Shown here: positions 24,215 to 34,655 of the stretch, one piece after another
How the letters are laid out: every line of letters starts with the position of its first letter
Position numbering within the stretch: the first letter of the stretch is position 1
NCBI GenBank assembly: GCA_032871835.1
Contig: CM065297.1
Location: 93,579,052 to 93,643,051, forward strand
Reading direction: 5' to 3'
Length of the DNA stretch: 64,000 bases
From: Dipteronia dyeriana
Taxonomy: Eukaryota; Streptophyta; Magnoliopsida; Sapindales; Sapindaceae
Program-made: the position numbers and the translations under genes
Notes under the pieces: model-generated
Seen by the model: only the letters and a program-made list of their open reading frames with translations
Databases searched by the model: none
What the model was told of the DNA's origin: nothing

Positions 24215-24351
24215 CTAGCATTGGAGTCGATTAACCGGGCAGATTTCTCTGCCTGCTGTTATGCTAGACTAGGAGATCACCTAGAGCAAAAATCCTTTAG
24301 GTAGAGCTCGCCCTCTATTGGCATCTTTGCCAAGACATCTTTCATGTGATT

Positions 24352-25344
24352 CTACTGACGTGGAATCTGCTCAATTTTGAATCCCTTGAGCTGGTTTTTG
24401 AGCAGTTGGACTTGCTTGAGATAGATGACCATGTTGTCACCTTTAGCCTGGTAGAGTGTTGTGACCCGATTGACCATGAATTGTGAATCACTCTTGACAT
24501 GCAAGTAATCGGCTCTAGGCTCGATGGCTATCCTCATTCCCGCCAAGAAGGCCTCATACTCTGCCTCGTTGTTAGTGGTTTTGAATTCGAATCTAAAATT
24601 GTGGCAACACTATGTCTTGTCCGGAGGAGTTGGATCAGTTAGGACTCTGCCAACTCCTCCCTCTGATTGTTCGGATGCTCCATCTATGTAGAGAACCCAA
24701 TGTGTGCAATTGACTGGCCAATTATCAGTTTTTGAGACTTTCTCTGAGTTTGGTCCCAGCTCCGTTGAGGAATTAGGGTTGAGAGACATTGAGAACTCTG
24801 CCACAAAGTCTGGCAATGCTTAGGCTTTGATAGTGGTCCTAGCTTTGTACCTTAAGTCAAACTGAGTGAGCTAGAGGGCCCAGAGGACTAACCTCCCAGA
24901 TACATCTTACCTCTGCAAGAACTGGCTGAGAGGTTGGTCCATTACCACTGTTACTAAATATGCCTGGAAGTAAAGGTGGGGCTTCCTCGCTGAGATCACC
25001 AAGGTAAGAGTGAGATTTTCCAAGGGAAAATAGTTCTTCTCAGGCTTTGTCAGTGCATGGCTTACGTAGTAGACTGGTCGTTAGACCCCATCCCCACACT
25101 CTTTAACCAAGGCCCCGCTCACTGCCGTTTCGGACATAACCAGGTAAACCTGCAGCTCTTCTCTGTGGTCCGATTTAACTAGCAGCGACAGACTGGTTAG
25201 GTATTTCTTGAGAGATTGGAAAGCTTGCTCACTATCCTGGTCCCACTTCATATTCCTTCCATGTTTAATCACTTTGAATAAGGGAATGCACGTATTTATC
25301 GAGCGTGAAATGAATCGGTTGAGCACTGCCACTCGACCAGTCAA
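24352..25344 (-). pseudogene. RNase H and second RNase H-like domain (element F)
   Basis: 25081-25344 carries the RT thumb and first RNase H start (LNRFISRSINTCIPLFKVIK, WDQDSEQAFQSLKKYL, ELQVYLVMSETAVSGALVKE). After a stop-rich stretch, 24610-24816 gives HWVLYIDGASEQSEGGVGRVL and 24352-24546 gives AGMRIAIEPRADYLHVKSDSQ, the second RNase H-type domain typical of Tat-lineage Gypsy elements. All parts are in separate open blocks. Confidence 0.85.
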
Positions 25345-26020
25345 TGCCTGTAACTTTTTAAGCGAGGTAGGGGACGTTGGCCTCTATACCTCTCTCATGG
25401 ACCATGAATCCTAGGAACTTTCCTACGATTACCCTAAAGGCACACTTGGTGGGGTTCAAACGCATTTTGTTCTCTCTTAAGATCCAGAAGGTCCTGCGAA
25501 GATCCTGTGAAGGTGATCCAGATGCTCCGCAACTATCTTAGATTTATTGATCATATCGTCGACATATACTTCCATCATCCTTTCTATTTTCAGTTTGAAT
25601 AACCTGTTGACCAGGCGCTAATATGTGGCACATACATTTTTAAAGTCGAACAACATTACCTTGTAGCAGTAGAGGCCTTGCCCGGTGATAAAGTTGGTCT
25701 TGTCCTGGTACGTAGGGTGCATCATGATCTGGTTGTTCCTGAAGAAATAGTCCATAAAGATTAGGAGCTTGTTTCTTGTAGTAGAATCCACCAACTTGTC
25801 GATCTTAGGTAGGGTAAAAATGTCCTTTGGGCAGGTACGGTTGAGATCTGTGTAGTCATCACACATGCACCACTTCCCAATTGATTTCATGACCATGACC
25901 ACATTCACGATCCAGTCGGGGTATCGCGATTCCCTAATGAAGCTAGCTCTTGTCAGTTTGTCAACCACTTCCTGTATGGTTGATTTCCTCTCGGCATTGA
26001 AGTGTTGCCTCTTCTTGAGT
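25345..26020 (-). pseudogene. Gypsy reverse transcriptase (element F)
   Basis: Block 25618-25968 reads VDKLTRASFIRESRYPDWIVNV, GKWCMCDDYTDLNRTCPKD, FTLPKIDKLVDSTT and KTNFITGQGLYCYKVMLF. The catalytic box is in a neighbouring frame at about 25553-25582 (MMEVYVDDMI), with both aspartates present. Part of the palm is out of frame. Confidence 0.88.
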
Positions 26021-26759
26021 TCCTAGATCTCTTTATGCATCTGGGCTATCTGATCCCATAGGCGTTTGCCCTTGGCATTTTTGGATTCATCCTCAAAGCT
26101 CTCACTGCCTAAACCCTCCGATAATATAGGATCATTACCCCGGTTGTCCTCTTATGGCGGGTTCATTTGGTCGCTTCTTCTACTGGTCCCTACATCAGCC
26201 CGAGGTTCCCTTATGGTGTCCTCTGGTTGCGCTAGGTGGTTAGGCATCCTTTGTGGAGTATCTACAGCTGATTGCACTTGGCGAAAGAGGTAACTGGTCG
26301 GCCTGCATGGATCTGGGGGCATGGGTCCTAACCGATCTCCGATTGAGGGCAGGGGCCCTAATCTATCTCGAACTGGTACCAATGGTAGTGGTCCAGCCTA
26401 TCAAAAGCGGTCATCCTAGCCCCCGACTCGTTAGGATCGTAACGGGTGTTGGGTCTTACCGGTTGAGGGGTAATTCCCTCTACAACCAGCCGCAGAAAAA
26501 CACTTACTACGAAAGCCGTAGCCTACTGAACTAAAATGGCTTGGTTTATCACGGAGGGAGCTGGAGCTTGAGCTATATTGATCGATACCGAAGCAGGGGG
26601 TTCGACTTCTTTCCCTTCCTCTGGGCTTTCTGGGTAGTAGCCGCGAATTTGTTTCCTGATGCCTCAAGCTGCCCATAGGAAGATCGAAGTTTCATGGCGC
26701 TTTGTATCTTCAAAAGAGACTCAAACACATGATAAGAAATAAAGGGTGTGGATATTTCC
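26021..26759 (-). pseudogene. gag/protease remnant (element F)
   Basis: Only short Pro/Arg/Ser-rich blocks remain (26152-26382 and 26431-26676). RT follows within about 700 bp of the PBS, whereas several kilobases of gag and protease would normally lie here. I read this as a large internal deletion; no capsid or protease motif was found. Confidence 0.55.
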
Positions 26760-26773
26760 CACAAACGGTGCCA
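26760..26773 (-). promoter_or_regulatory. Primer binding site of element F
   Basis: Minus strand TGGCACCGTTTGTG lies 5 nt inside the 5' LTR end; the TGGC(A/G)CCGT..GTGGG pattern is usual for PBS regions of plant Gypsy elements. Confidence 0.7.
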
Positions 26774-26778
26774 AAAAG

Positions 26779-27843
26779 TGTTGGTCGTAAATACACTCGG
26801 GGTGAGAAATTACAGTCAACACCCTCAGGACCGCTACCTCGGACGATAGCGGCCGTGGTAGGTACCTTCGGTACCAAGTACACATGTAAGAATGAGAATC
26901 AAAAGTAATGGTGGACAATGCAATGCTCTTTCTATTCATTCATGAAAGGTGGTACAAAGGGAATGAACAATAGAGAAAAAGACTCTTGATTTTTGTCTGC
27001 TATCAGAGGTTGGAGATGGCAAAAACATTCTTGTCGATAAGTGGATATGAGCTGGAAAATGCTGATGGCATGCAAGGCCTTTCTTCCTTCACTTCTCTTT
27101 TTTTTTTTTATCTTTTTTATTCCCCATTTTCCTGTCAATACTCCAGTCATATTTATATCTGATTCTAAGGTTTGTCCTTGGTGTATAAGTTGAGAATCGA
27201 TGGATTGATCCTTCTTTCGCTCGGGGCAGGATCTTCTGTTTAAATACAGTTGACCCTGAAGAATAGGTGGAGGATATCTTAGTGGGAAAGGTGTTTGTTT
27301 CCTTTTTGAACTCTATGATTTGATGTGGAGCTTGCCCTCACTGTTGGTGAATAACCTGAGATTCTTCATTGGCAGTGTTGTACCTTAGGTCACTAACTTG
27401 GTGATAGGTACCGTGGATTATCAGCTTGCTGATGGGGTGTCCTGAAGTATCGCCCTGGTGAGATGCTGCTTGACCGACGGAGATGGAGAGGTACCTCGGG
27501 GTACCCTGTTGATGGCCAGGTGCTTGATCGACCCTATCGAAGGTTTACAATCCCCTAAGAGTTTCGCAGGCATTGTCATTCTTGCTAGAAAGGTAGTATA
27601 TATACCTCGGCGAGGTGATAGGCCATTGTCAGGGTTTTTAGGTACCAACTGGGTGTTCTATTAAGGTGTAGGAACTTCATATTGCTTACTTGGCAAAGTT
27701 GAGGTACCTGGGTCTTGCTAGACCTGGTACTGCGAGGTATCCCGCTGTATCTGGTATATGTCTGGTTCTCAAAGGTGTCTCGTACCATTCAAACTAGGTG
27801 AAAATTTTCCCTTTAACCCCCTAGTGAAAATTGGCTATTAAAA
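26779..27843 (-). repeat. 5' LTR of Gypsy element F
   Basis: 1065 bp, matching 18358-19434 end to end. Differences such as a short deletion near 27320 show moderate divergence. The outer end has changed from CA to AA in plus sense. Confidence 0.9.
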
Positions 27844-27848
27844 ATACC

Positions 27849-29234
27849 AAATGAAAAATGACCTAGTTCTTAGAAAATGAAATTAAGTCTAGAATTAAGC
27901 AATCAAGCATAAGAACAAAAGATTTCTAGTAGCAATTTCATGTTTTATCAAGTTTAGCACAAATCACTCAATTAACCACAAAACAAGCTAAACTCAAAAA
28001 TCAATAAAAAAAATCATATCATGTAATCAAAATCATCCTAGTAATGCTTCTTAATCAATATTATTCATCAATAAGAAGATCAAAGAAGAAAACTAAGAAG
28101 AAGATGATTTTACCAAACAAGGATGAATCTCGAACTGAATATCTGAACACTTTGAAACATCAAGACCTCCTTTGGTTTTGAAAATGCTTGGAGTTTGTAG
28201 ATCTCTTCAAAAAACTCGATTTCGGTTTTTTAATCAAGTAAATCCGAGTTGAAATGAAGAAGATAACACAAAAACAAAATTTAAAAAGTTGAGAGAAAAT
28301 TTATGCAAACTTTGTTTTCAATCTTCAACAACTTCAATGAATGAGAGATGAGGAGTTTGTTTTAAAAGATAAGAAGAGAAGTGTGTAAAGACCAAATTGC
28401 CCCCACCTTTTAGGCCTTCCCCGAGATGGCACACAACCATCATGGGACCAGTAAGGGTGTGAGCCAGAGATGGTCACGCACCATCTCGAGGTTGCACCTT
28501 GTGATCGCCTTTGGCCATCGTGCATCTCCCTCGCGCTCCTCCAGCATTCTTCGACTGGTCTCTAGCCTCCGAACTCTAAATTCAAATCCATTTGAAGATT
28601 ACGAATTAAGACTCACTCATGAACATGGACACTAAGTAACACAACCCAAAAAATAAGAATTTGACTCGATACACAAAGACGAAGACAATGCATTCAACAT
28701 GACTGGAAAGTTTCATAACTTTTGACTCGAAACTCAAAAATAAATGTATAAGTAACCGAAGTGACTGGAACTCTATAAGAAACATTGTAAGGCCAAAATC
28801 AAGTTCAATTTTCATGTTATACAAACATATAAATATACAAACATATAAATATACAAACACATAACACACAAGAATGCAAACTTCATAGACATAGTCCACA
28901 AACAAGCAATTTCTAAAACTTGTCAATTCTATACCAATGCATGAGCATTCAAAGTCAAGTGTGTGAATTTGTTATACAAAATGATGTGCTATGATGCAAG
29001 AACAAAAATATATGATATGTCTGTGTGTGCGCTTTACGCCTTGCAAGAGGAAGAAGAATCTTGATACATTACCATCCAAGTAAGCACTGATCCTTTTGAA
29101 GATGAACTTTACATGAGAAGTTGCTCTTCTTCTTTGAATCCTATTCAAACTTGAATATCCTAAGCAACTAAACATTACAAAGAAAAAGAGAGTTTTGACA
29201 CGGAATCAAGCCAACACAAATCTATAACCTAACA
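27849..29234 (-). repeat. 5' LTR of element B, right part
   Basis: Continuation of the LTR interrupted by F. The outer end TCTATAACCTAACA (minus TGTTAGG) is followed by target copy ACCTC. Confidence 0.9.
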
Positions 29235-29446
29235 ACCTCACTTGCACTTGTTCTTGGAATATGCTTCTTGCTATTGTGTGTAGGTACAATGATAATTCTA
29301 CAAAGAGACTGAAGAAATTGAAGATTTAGATTCTAGGATCTCTTTTGTAATGTAGAATTAATCTCTTGGACAATAGCTTTAATTTTTGTTTTGTGACGAT
29401 TTATTTGTGAGTGGTATTTTGTCATGAAATAGCCAAAGGGGAAAAT
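29235..29446 (+). other. 3' internal end and PPT of element C
   Basis: Noncoding tail of a SIRE-related plus-strand element, continuous with 7100-7342 before B inserted. It ends GTCATGAAATAGCCAAAGG followed by GGAAAAT, a slightly decayed polypurine tract, directly before the LTR start TGTAATGTCC at 29447. Confidence 0.7.
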
Positions 29447-31069
29447 TGTAATGTCCTCTATTTTTATGATTGGCTCTTTTCATAACATACCACCTTGGGG
29501 ATGATTGTGTAATACGTAGCTTAGTTTCTCATTGGCAAGCTTCCAAGCATCTCTATGACTTCTAGAGCAAATGGTATACTCACACAACTTTGCCTTTTGA
29601 AAAGTTTAGGTGCACACACACTTCATGCATTATTTGTTCCATCTTGCATTTGTGTTGTCTATTGCTTATATGTGTACACTATTTACACATTGCACACACT
29701 CTTACATGCTATTGTATCAACATGCATTTGTATTTTATTTCTTATGCATGCATCATTACTCATTATCACACTTGCACTTCATTCTTAGCTTTAAGCATGG
29801 TTTTATGTGGTGTTAATTCATTTTCGGATGTATGATCGGAAAGGTTTGTGCATGAACGATGGTGTGCTCTTTTTATCGCTATTAGAGACCATTGTAGTCT
29901 CTGGTGCGTGGGTCAGTACACAAGTAGGCTACCCACGCAATACCTGCACAATAGTCTAGCCTTGCATGATTGTTGTTTGCCTAGCATGTGGTGTGCGGGT
30001 CGATGCTCAGGTCGCTACCTGTGCACTGTACTGGTCATTGTTGGACCGATGTGCTACCATTGTTGGAGCCACTGTGAATCATCACAGTGGTGCCCATTCT
30101 AGTGAAGCACTCTTCCAAGTGCACTGGTAGTATCATGAGTGAGTGTACTGGTCCTTACCCGCGCACTATGCTAATTCGGGGATAATTTCAACTTTTCTCA
30201 TCATCTCATGACCCCCACTATTTATACCTCTCTTTCTCTTATTCTTCATTTACTTCTCTGAAATTAAAGAAGCCTTAAAGAGAGATAGAGAGAGTCTATA
30301 GAGAGAAATCTCCTTTTGAGTTTCATTAACTCTCCAAACCCAAAACCCATCTCCATCTTGCATCATTCTTCATCATATGAGCATGGGTCTTTATGGTTTC
30401 TTGACTAGGTAAGTTATAACTATATTAAAGTTCATTTATTGTTTTCTTACCCTAGATTAGGTATTTATTGTTTGATTAAATACCTAAACTTCACTTATTG
30501 CATATTTATGAGTCTTTATAACATGATTGGATTTGTTTTTTGATAGCTTGCATCATTAGGTCATATTTGCCTAAATAGCTAATCCATAAATTTTCATGTA
30601 TAATTAATTGATGATTAGGTTGACTTTGTGCATCTAGTCATGTTCTTAATCTCTTATGTGAGTTTTTATTGACAATTAGGTTTATAGAGTTTCTCTACAT
30701 CCATTTGAGACCTCATGTATGTACATGTAGGTTTGGTTGATAACTAGGTTGTTTAATTGTATTACAACATCTAGTTAAACATTTTGTGTTTTGTCTTACA
30801 CATTATTGCATTTGAGCATAGTGTCATGTATACACTTAGACCGTATACTCTTCATGAGTCAAAGTCTTGTGGCTTTGTTGTGAAGTTGCACAAGCAAGAG
30901 AAGCCTTGCAACCAAGGGTAGGTTTGCAAGCAATTGGTGTGGTATCCATTGTAAAAGGCCATAGGGGTAGAGTATGAGGTGTTCATGCCAAGAGTAGTGT
31001 ATCAAGGGATATCACGAGAGATTGAACCAAGAGCGGTAAGTGGTAGTGTCCAAAGCCTGAGGTAGTCAA
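29447..31069 (+). repeat. 3' LTR of element C, cut by E1
   Basis: Starts TGTAATGTCCTCTATTTTTATG and resembles C' (minus, 5710-7099) and D's LTR at its 5' end. It contains GTGCACTG/CAGTGG motifs (29900-30175), a TATA-like TATTTATACC near 30210, then the CCAAACCCAAAACCCATC stretch shared with C'. The expected LTR 3' end is not seen before the E1 LTR starts. ORFs such as 29555-29788 are not supported. Confidence 0.65.
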
Positions 31070-33566
31070 TGTTAAAGTTTTGGTTTGTGTTAGCATTAAT
31101 TCCATATCAAAACAATATTTCACTTGTATTGGTTTAGTTGTCTTTAGTTGATGATGATTCAAGTTTCATGAAGACATGGAAACTATACAAGCAAGTTCAA
31201 GTCTTCAAAGAGAAAAGTGCTTCATTGTTTTACAAAGGTATATTTAGATCTATTTTCTCTTTCAAGGCTAAAGCACACACACATATTGCATCCATATGTA
31301 TCCCTACATCGTTGTGTTCATTTTGTATAACACATTCACACACTTGATATTGAATGCTCATGCATTGATTTAGAATTGACTAGTTTTTTTGAAAATTGCA
31401 TGTTTGTGGACTATGTCCAAATAATAAGCGTTCTTGTGTGCTATGTGTTTGTATGTTTATATGTTTGTATATTATGAACCTTGAACTTGAATTTAATATT
31501 ATATTGTTCCTCATTGATTTCTGGTCATTTTGGTTACTCATACATTTGTTTTTAAGTTCCTAGTCAAGAGTTATGACATTTTCCAGTCATGTTGCATACA
31601 ATGTCTTTGTCTTCATGTGACGAGTCAAATTTGTAACTTCTAGTCAAATTTTTGTAGTCATCCATGTACATGGGAGATTCATGGTTTGTATTCCTTAAAC
31701 AGATTCAAATTCAGAGTTCGGAGGCCGGAGAACGGTGGAAGAACGCGAGAGGAGCGTGAGGGAGAAGCGTGATGGCCAAAGGCCATCACAAGGCTCTTCC
31801 CCTAGATGTTGCGTGACCATCTCGGGTTCACACCTTTGCTAACCCCAAGATGCTCATGTGCCATCTCGAAGAAGGTATAGGTGTGATGAGCTTTTTCATC
31901 ATTTTGTTATTTCTTTCCCTTTCATCATTCTAAGAAGACATTTGAAAAAATAAGTGCATAATTTTCTCTCAACATTTTTTCACCTTCCAAACACTCTATC
32001 TTCTTCATTTGAGCTTCGATTTGATTGATTCAAAGTTGAGAATGTTCACTTATCATTCTTCTATCCTTTCTAAGATGATTTGAGAGTTTTTGTTGCTGTT
32101 TTTGGTGGCTACACATACAAAAATTGGAATGCACTACTTTTACTAAGGTATTGATTTCCATCTTGAGTTTTGTTTCTAAACTTGATCAGTTGCCTTGGGT
32201 TATCTTCTTCAATGATTGTATGTATATTGTGATTAGTTTAATTTGAGTTTTGAACTCTTTTAAAGCTATATCAATTTTAATTGAAATCTCACATGTTGAG
32301 TTAGGTTTTGATTTTACCTAAGTTTTCACATGATTGAGATCGTATTGTGCTAGCTTTGTATATAGGACTATTTTGTAATCTTTTATTGATTGATTTTGAT
32401 GAAAAATAGTTTATACAAGTGTTAGAGTTATTTTTAATCGAATTACTTGATATAACACATGTGCTTGTGTTCTTAGAGCTATCCGTAGGATTTATTGAAT
32501 CTTATGAATATAACATGCTCTAGAATTGGTGCTAGAAATCTAAGTGACTTTTTCATTTGATTTTAAGCATGTTTTTGTGTATGTGACTAAAACTTTGAAT
32601 ACGTGCTAAGCGTGATTTTTTTTCATTTAGGTTTTAGATCTATGAATGTATCTAGATTTGTCATTCATACATTTAGACTAGACTATAGTTTGTTTATTTA
32701 TATTCATGTGTAAGTCTCGTTTCTATAGAATTTGTTGATCATCATTTTCTATGTTGCATGCTTTTTTGCGCTTTGCATTCATGATCACTTAGAAGCCTTG
32801 TGATGAAGTGGAAATATCATTTCTTAGAGTCTTTGATTTGAGCATTTGAAAGTCTTGGCTAGAGACCTGATGTCTCGGATAGCTAAGCATTTGAAAGTCT
32901 TGACTAGAGACGTGAAGTCTTGGATAGTCAAGCAAGGAAGTCTTGGCTATAGACGTGTAGTCTTGGATAGCTAAGCTAGAAAGTCTTGGCTAGAAACTTG
33001 AAGTCTTTGATAGCTAAGCAAGAAAGTCTTGACTAGAGTTGGGAAGACTAAGATAGTTGAGCAAGGTGGCATCACTTTTATGATGTAGGATAGAAGGATA
33101 GATTTCTAGGTGAAGAAGTCACTTGAGAGATTGTATCTTTTTATCTACTAGTGGATTTTGATTGCCGGTGGTTGTGGAATCAACCTGTGGATGTTTCCTC
33201 TTTGGAGGTTTACCACATAAATATCTTGTGTCAACTTTCTCTATCCCTATCTCTCATATTTGTACATGTGTTGATATGTTGTATAGTCATATTTGTAATT
33301 GACTTCTTTACATATTATTGTTTTTGTATGTTAGAGTTAAATGAGTTTGTATCACATGTTGATTGTTAACTACATTGATTTCAATTAACCAAGCACTTTA
33401 TTATCTAATTATTTGTTCTTGTTTGATTAATAAAATTGTGATACAAGCTATCTAGAGGGACAAACTTGTGTTTGTTTCAAGGGATTGAAAAAGGTGTACT
33501 AACATTTTCACCCCCCCCCCCCCCCTCTAGGTTAGCTTAAGACAAATTAACCATGATTGTATTTTT
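31070..33566 (+). repeat. 5' LTR of SIRE-like element E1
   Basis: Starts TGTTAAAGTTTTGGTTTGTG and is similar to the B LTR in inverted orientation. It contains the ~44-bp array (32848-33065) and the C-rich block CACCCC...CTCTAGG near the end, with a 15-C run at 33511-33525. The exact 3' end is uncertain by a few bases; the PBS follows at 33570. The 5 bp before it are GTCAA, but the partner target copy is not available. Confidence 0.85.
32848..33065. repeat. Tandem ~44-bp repeat in the E1 LTR
   Basis: Five units of GAAAGTCTTGGCTAGAGAC ... GTCTTGGATAGCTAAGCA; the inverted equivalents are in both B LTRs. Confidence 0.9.
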
Positions 33567-33569
33567 ATT

Positions 33570-33581
33570 TGGTATCAGAGC
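33570..33581 (+). promoter_or_regulatory. Primer binding site of E1
   Basis: TGGTATCAGAGC, complementary to initiator tRNA-Met, just inside the LTR. Confidence 0.9.
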
Positions 33582-33824
33582 AGGATACTAGATTGCACTT
33601 AGTGAGCATCCCGGGATACAGTCACGATTAATTGTTTGGTTTTATTTTTTGTGTTGATTGACCATCTCTTGCTTTTGAAACAAAAAGAACATGGGATTTT
33701 CTTTAAGCTATTCGTAAATCTGGTTCTCTATTTTCTACTTAATATTTGTCTATCAACATTTTTTGTTGATAAGCTTTAAGAGAATATTAGTGACAAAAGC
33801 GAATATGAAGATGAACTAGATTCC

Positions 33825-34655
33825 TTGGAAGATATTGTTTATGTAGGTATCTACCTATGTGACACGACTTCGTATCAAGAAGAAGTTGAAGAAGAAGAAA
33901 AAGAAAAGGATTTCCCAATGGAAAATCAAGCTAGACATAATCACTTGTCTTTGCAACTCATTGAAGAGAATTGCAAGTCAAAGACAACCAACTTCAACTT
34001 GATGGAAAAAGATGAAGTGTTGAAGGAAGTTGAAGTTAAGAGTGAAGTGATCAAATGTCAAGAAAAAAAGATGGTTGAAGATGATCTTGTGTTAGAAAAT
34101 TTAATGATTGATTTTGCTAATGATTTGTTTTTCTTAAAGGGAACAATCAAAGGCAAGAAAGATGAATTGGCAATCAAGAAGACCAAAGAGCTTGGTAAAC
34201 TTCTTGAAGGTTCAAGTGGCTTAGGCCTTATAGATGAACAAGTGGAGTCTCCAAGAACTAAAAGCAAATCACTACAAATTAATAAGATTTCAAAAGTCAG
34301 CCCTTCCAAGGTCAAGAGAAAAATTAAGAAGAGTAAGGAGTCTTCGCCATTGGTACACTCTCACCTTAATGGTAACTTCTATCAATATATTTCGGTTTGT
34401 TATTATTGTAATGTGGTTGGTCACATTAGGCCTAATTATTATGAATACAATAGGCAAGACAAACTTGGAATTGTGCATCATGAAAATGTTGATAAAAGGT
34501 TGCCTAGTCATTCTTCTAAACATGTTGCCAATGATAAACCTTTGAGTGTTATAGATGATAGTGATAATCATGTAAAGAAGAATGTCATGAAGATTTGGGT
34601 GAAAAAGAGTGTTTCACATGATCATATGCATAGTCTTGATAATATTTTTTGTTGA
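33825..34655 (+). CDS. gag-like CCHC-region protein fragment (E1)
   Basis: 276-codon open frame rich in Glu/Lys. The first half is acidic and coiled-coil-like (EEVEEEEKEKDF, KTKELGKLLEGSSGLG). A knuckle-like motif, CYYCNVVGHIRPNY near residues 192-205, has Tyr in place of the last Cys. It then becomes His/Asp-rich. It corresponds to the gag C-terminus/linker of SIRE-like elements (14060-14724 in B). The capsid is missing between PBS and this ORF. The start is arbitrary; the frame may simply begin after a deletion. It is followed not by pol but directly by the 3' noncoding block. Confidence 0.6.
   Translation: MEDIVYVGIYLCDTTSYQEEVEEEEKEKDFPMENQARHNHLSLQLIEENCKSKTTNFNLMEKDEVLKEVEVKSEVIKCQEKKMVEDDLVLENLMIDFANDLFFLKGTIKGKKDELAIKKTKELGKLLEGSSGLGLIDEQVESPRTKSKSLQINKISKVSPSKVKRKIKKSKESSPLVHSHLNGNFYQYISVCYYCNVVGHIRPNYYEYNRQDKLGIVHHENVDKRLPSHSSKHVANDKPLSVIDDSDNHVKKNVMKIWVKKSVSHDHMHSLDNIFC

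Larger units (their letters stand above)
18358..27843 (-). mobile_element. Tat-like Ty3/Gypsy retrotransposon F nested in the B 5' LTR
   Basis: Two 1.07-kb LTRs (18358-19434 and 26779-27843) in direct orientation, flanked by ATACC at 18353-18357 and 27844-27848. The B LTR continues without loss on either side (compare the uninterrupted copy near 8150). Minus-strand order is 5' LTR, PBS, gag remnant, RT, RNase H, a second RNase H, integrase, then a plus-strand (antisense) gene and the 3' LTR. RT before INT defines Gypsy. The extra RNase H and antisense 3' ORF fit the Tat lineage (Retand/Grande type), as known for that group. Gag and protease are mostly deleted. Confidence 0.9.
7343..29234 (-). 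mobile_element. SIRE/Maximus-like Copia retrotransposon B, carrying two nested insertions
   Basis: Both LTRs share the ends TGTTAGG(C/T)TATAGA and (reading leftward) TGAAATT. The flanking target copies are ACCTA (7338-7342) and ACCTC (29235-29239), a 5-bp TSD with one later substitution. Between the LTRs on the minus strand lie a PBS for initiator tRNA-Met, a gag C-terminus, a CCHC knuckle, protease/GAG-pre-integrase, integrase, RT, RNase H, a noncoding 3' region and a PPT. A solo LTR of family A sits in the interior and a Gypsy element in the 5' LTR. Without them B would be about 10.1 kb. The capsid part of gag is missing and pol is frame-broken. Confidence 0.9.

Noticed and set aside
18361..27843. 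F as an endogenous pararetrovirus (caulimovirus-like) insertion
   Set aside because: Two LTRs, a TSD, a PBS and an integrase with zinc-binding domain show that it is a Gypsy LTR retrotransposon.
33825..34655. E1 ORF as a host zinc-finger gene
   Set aside because: The position just after a PBS and the resemblance to the B knuckle region show that it is retrotransposon sequence.
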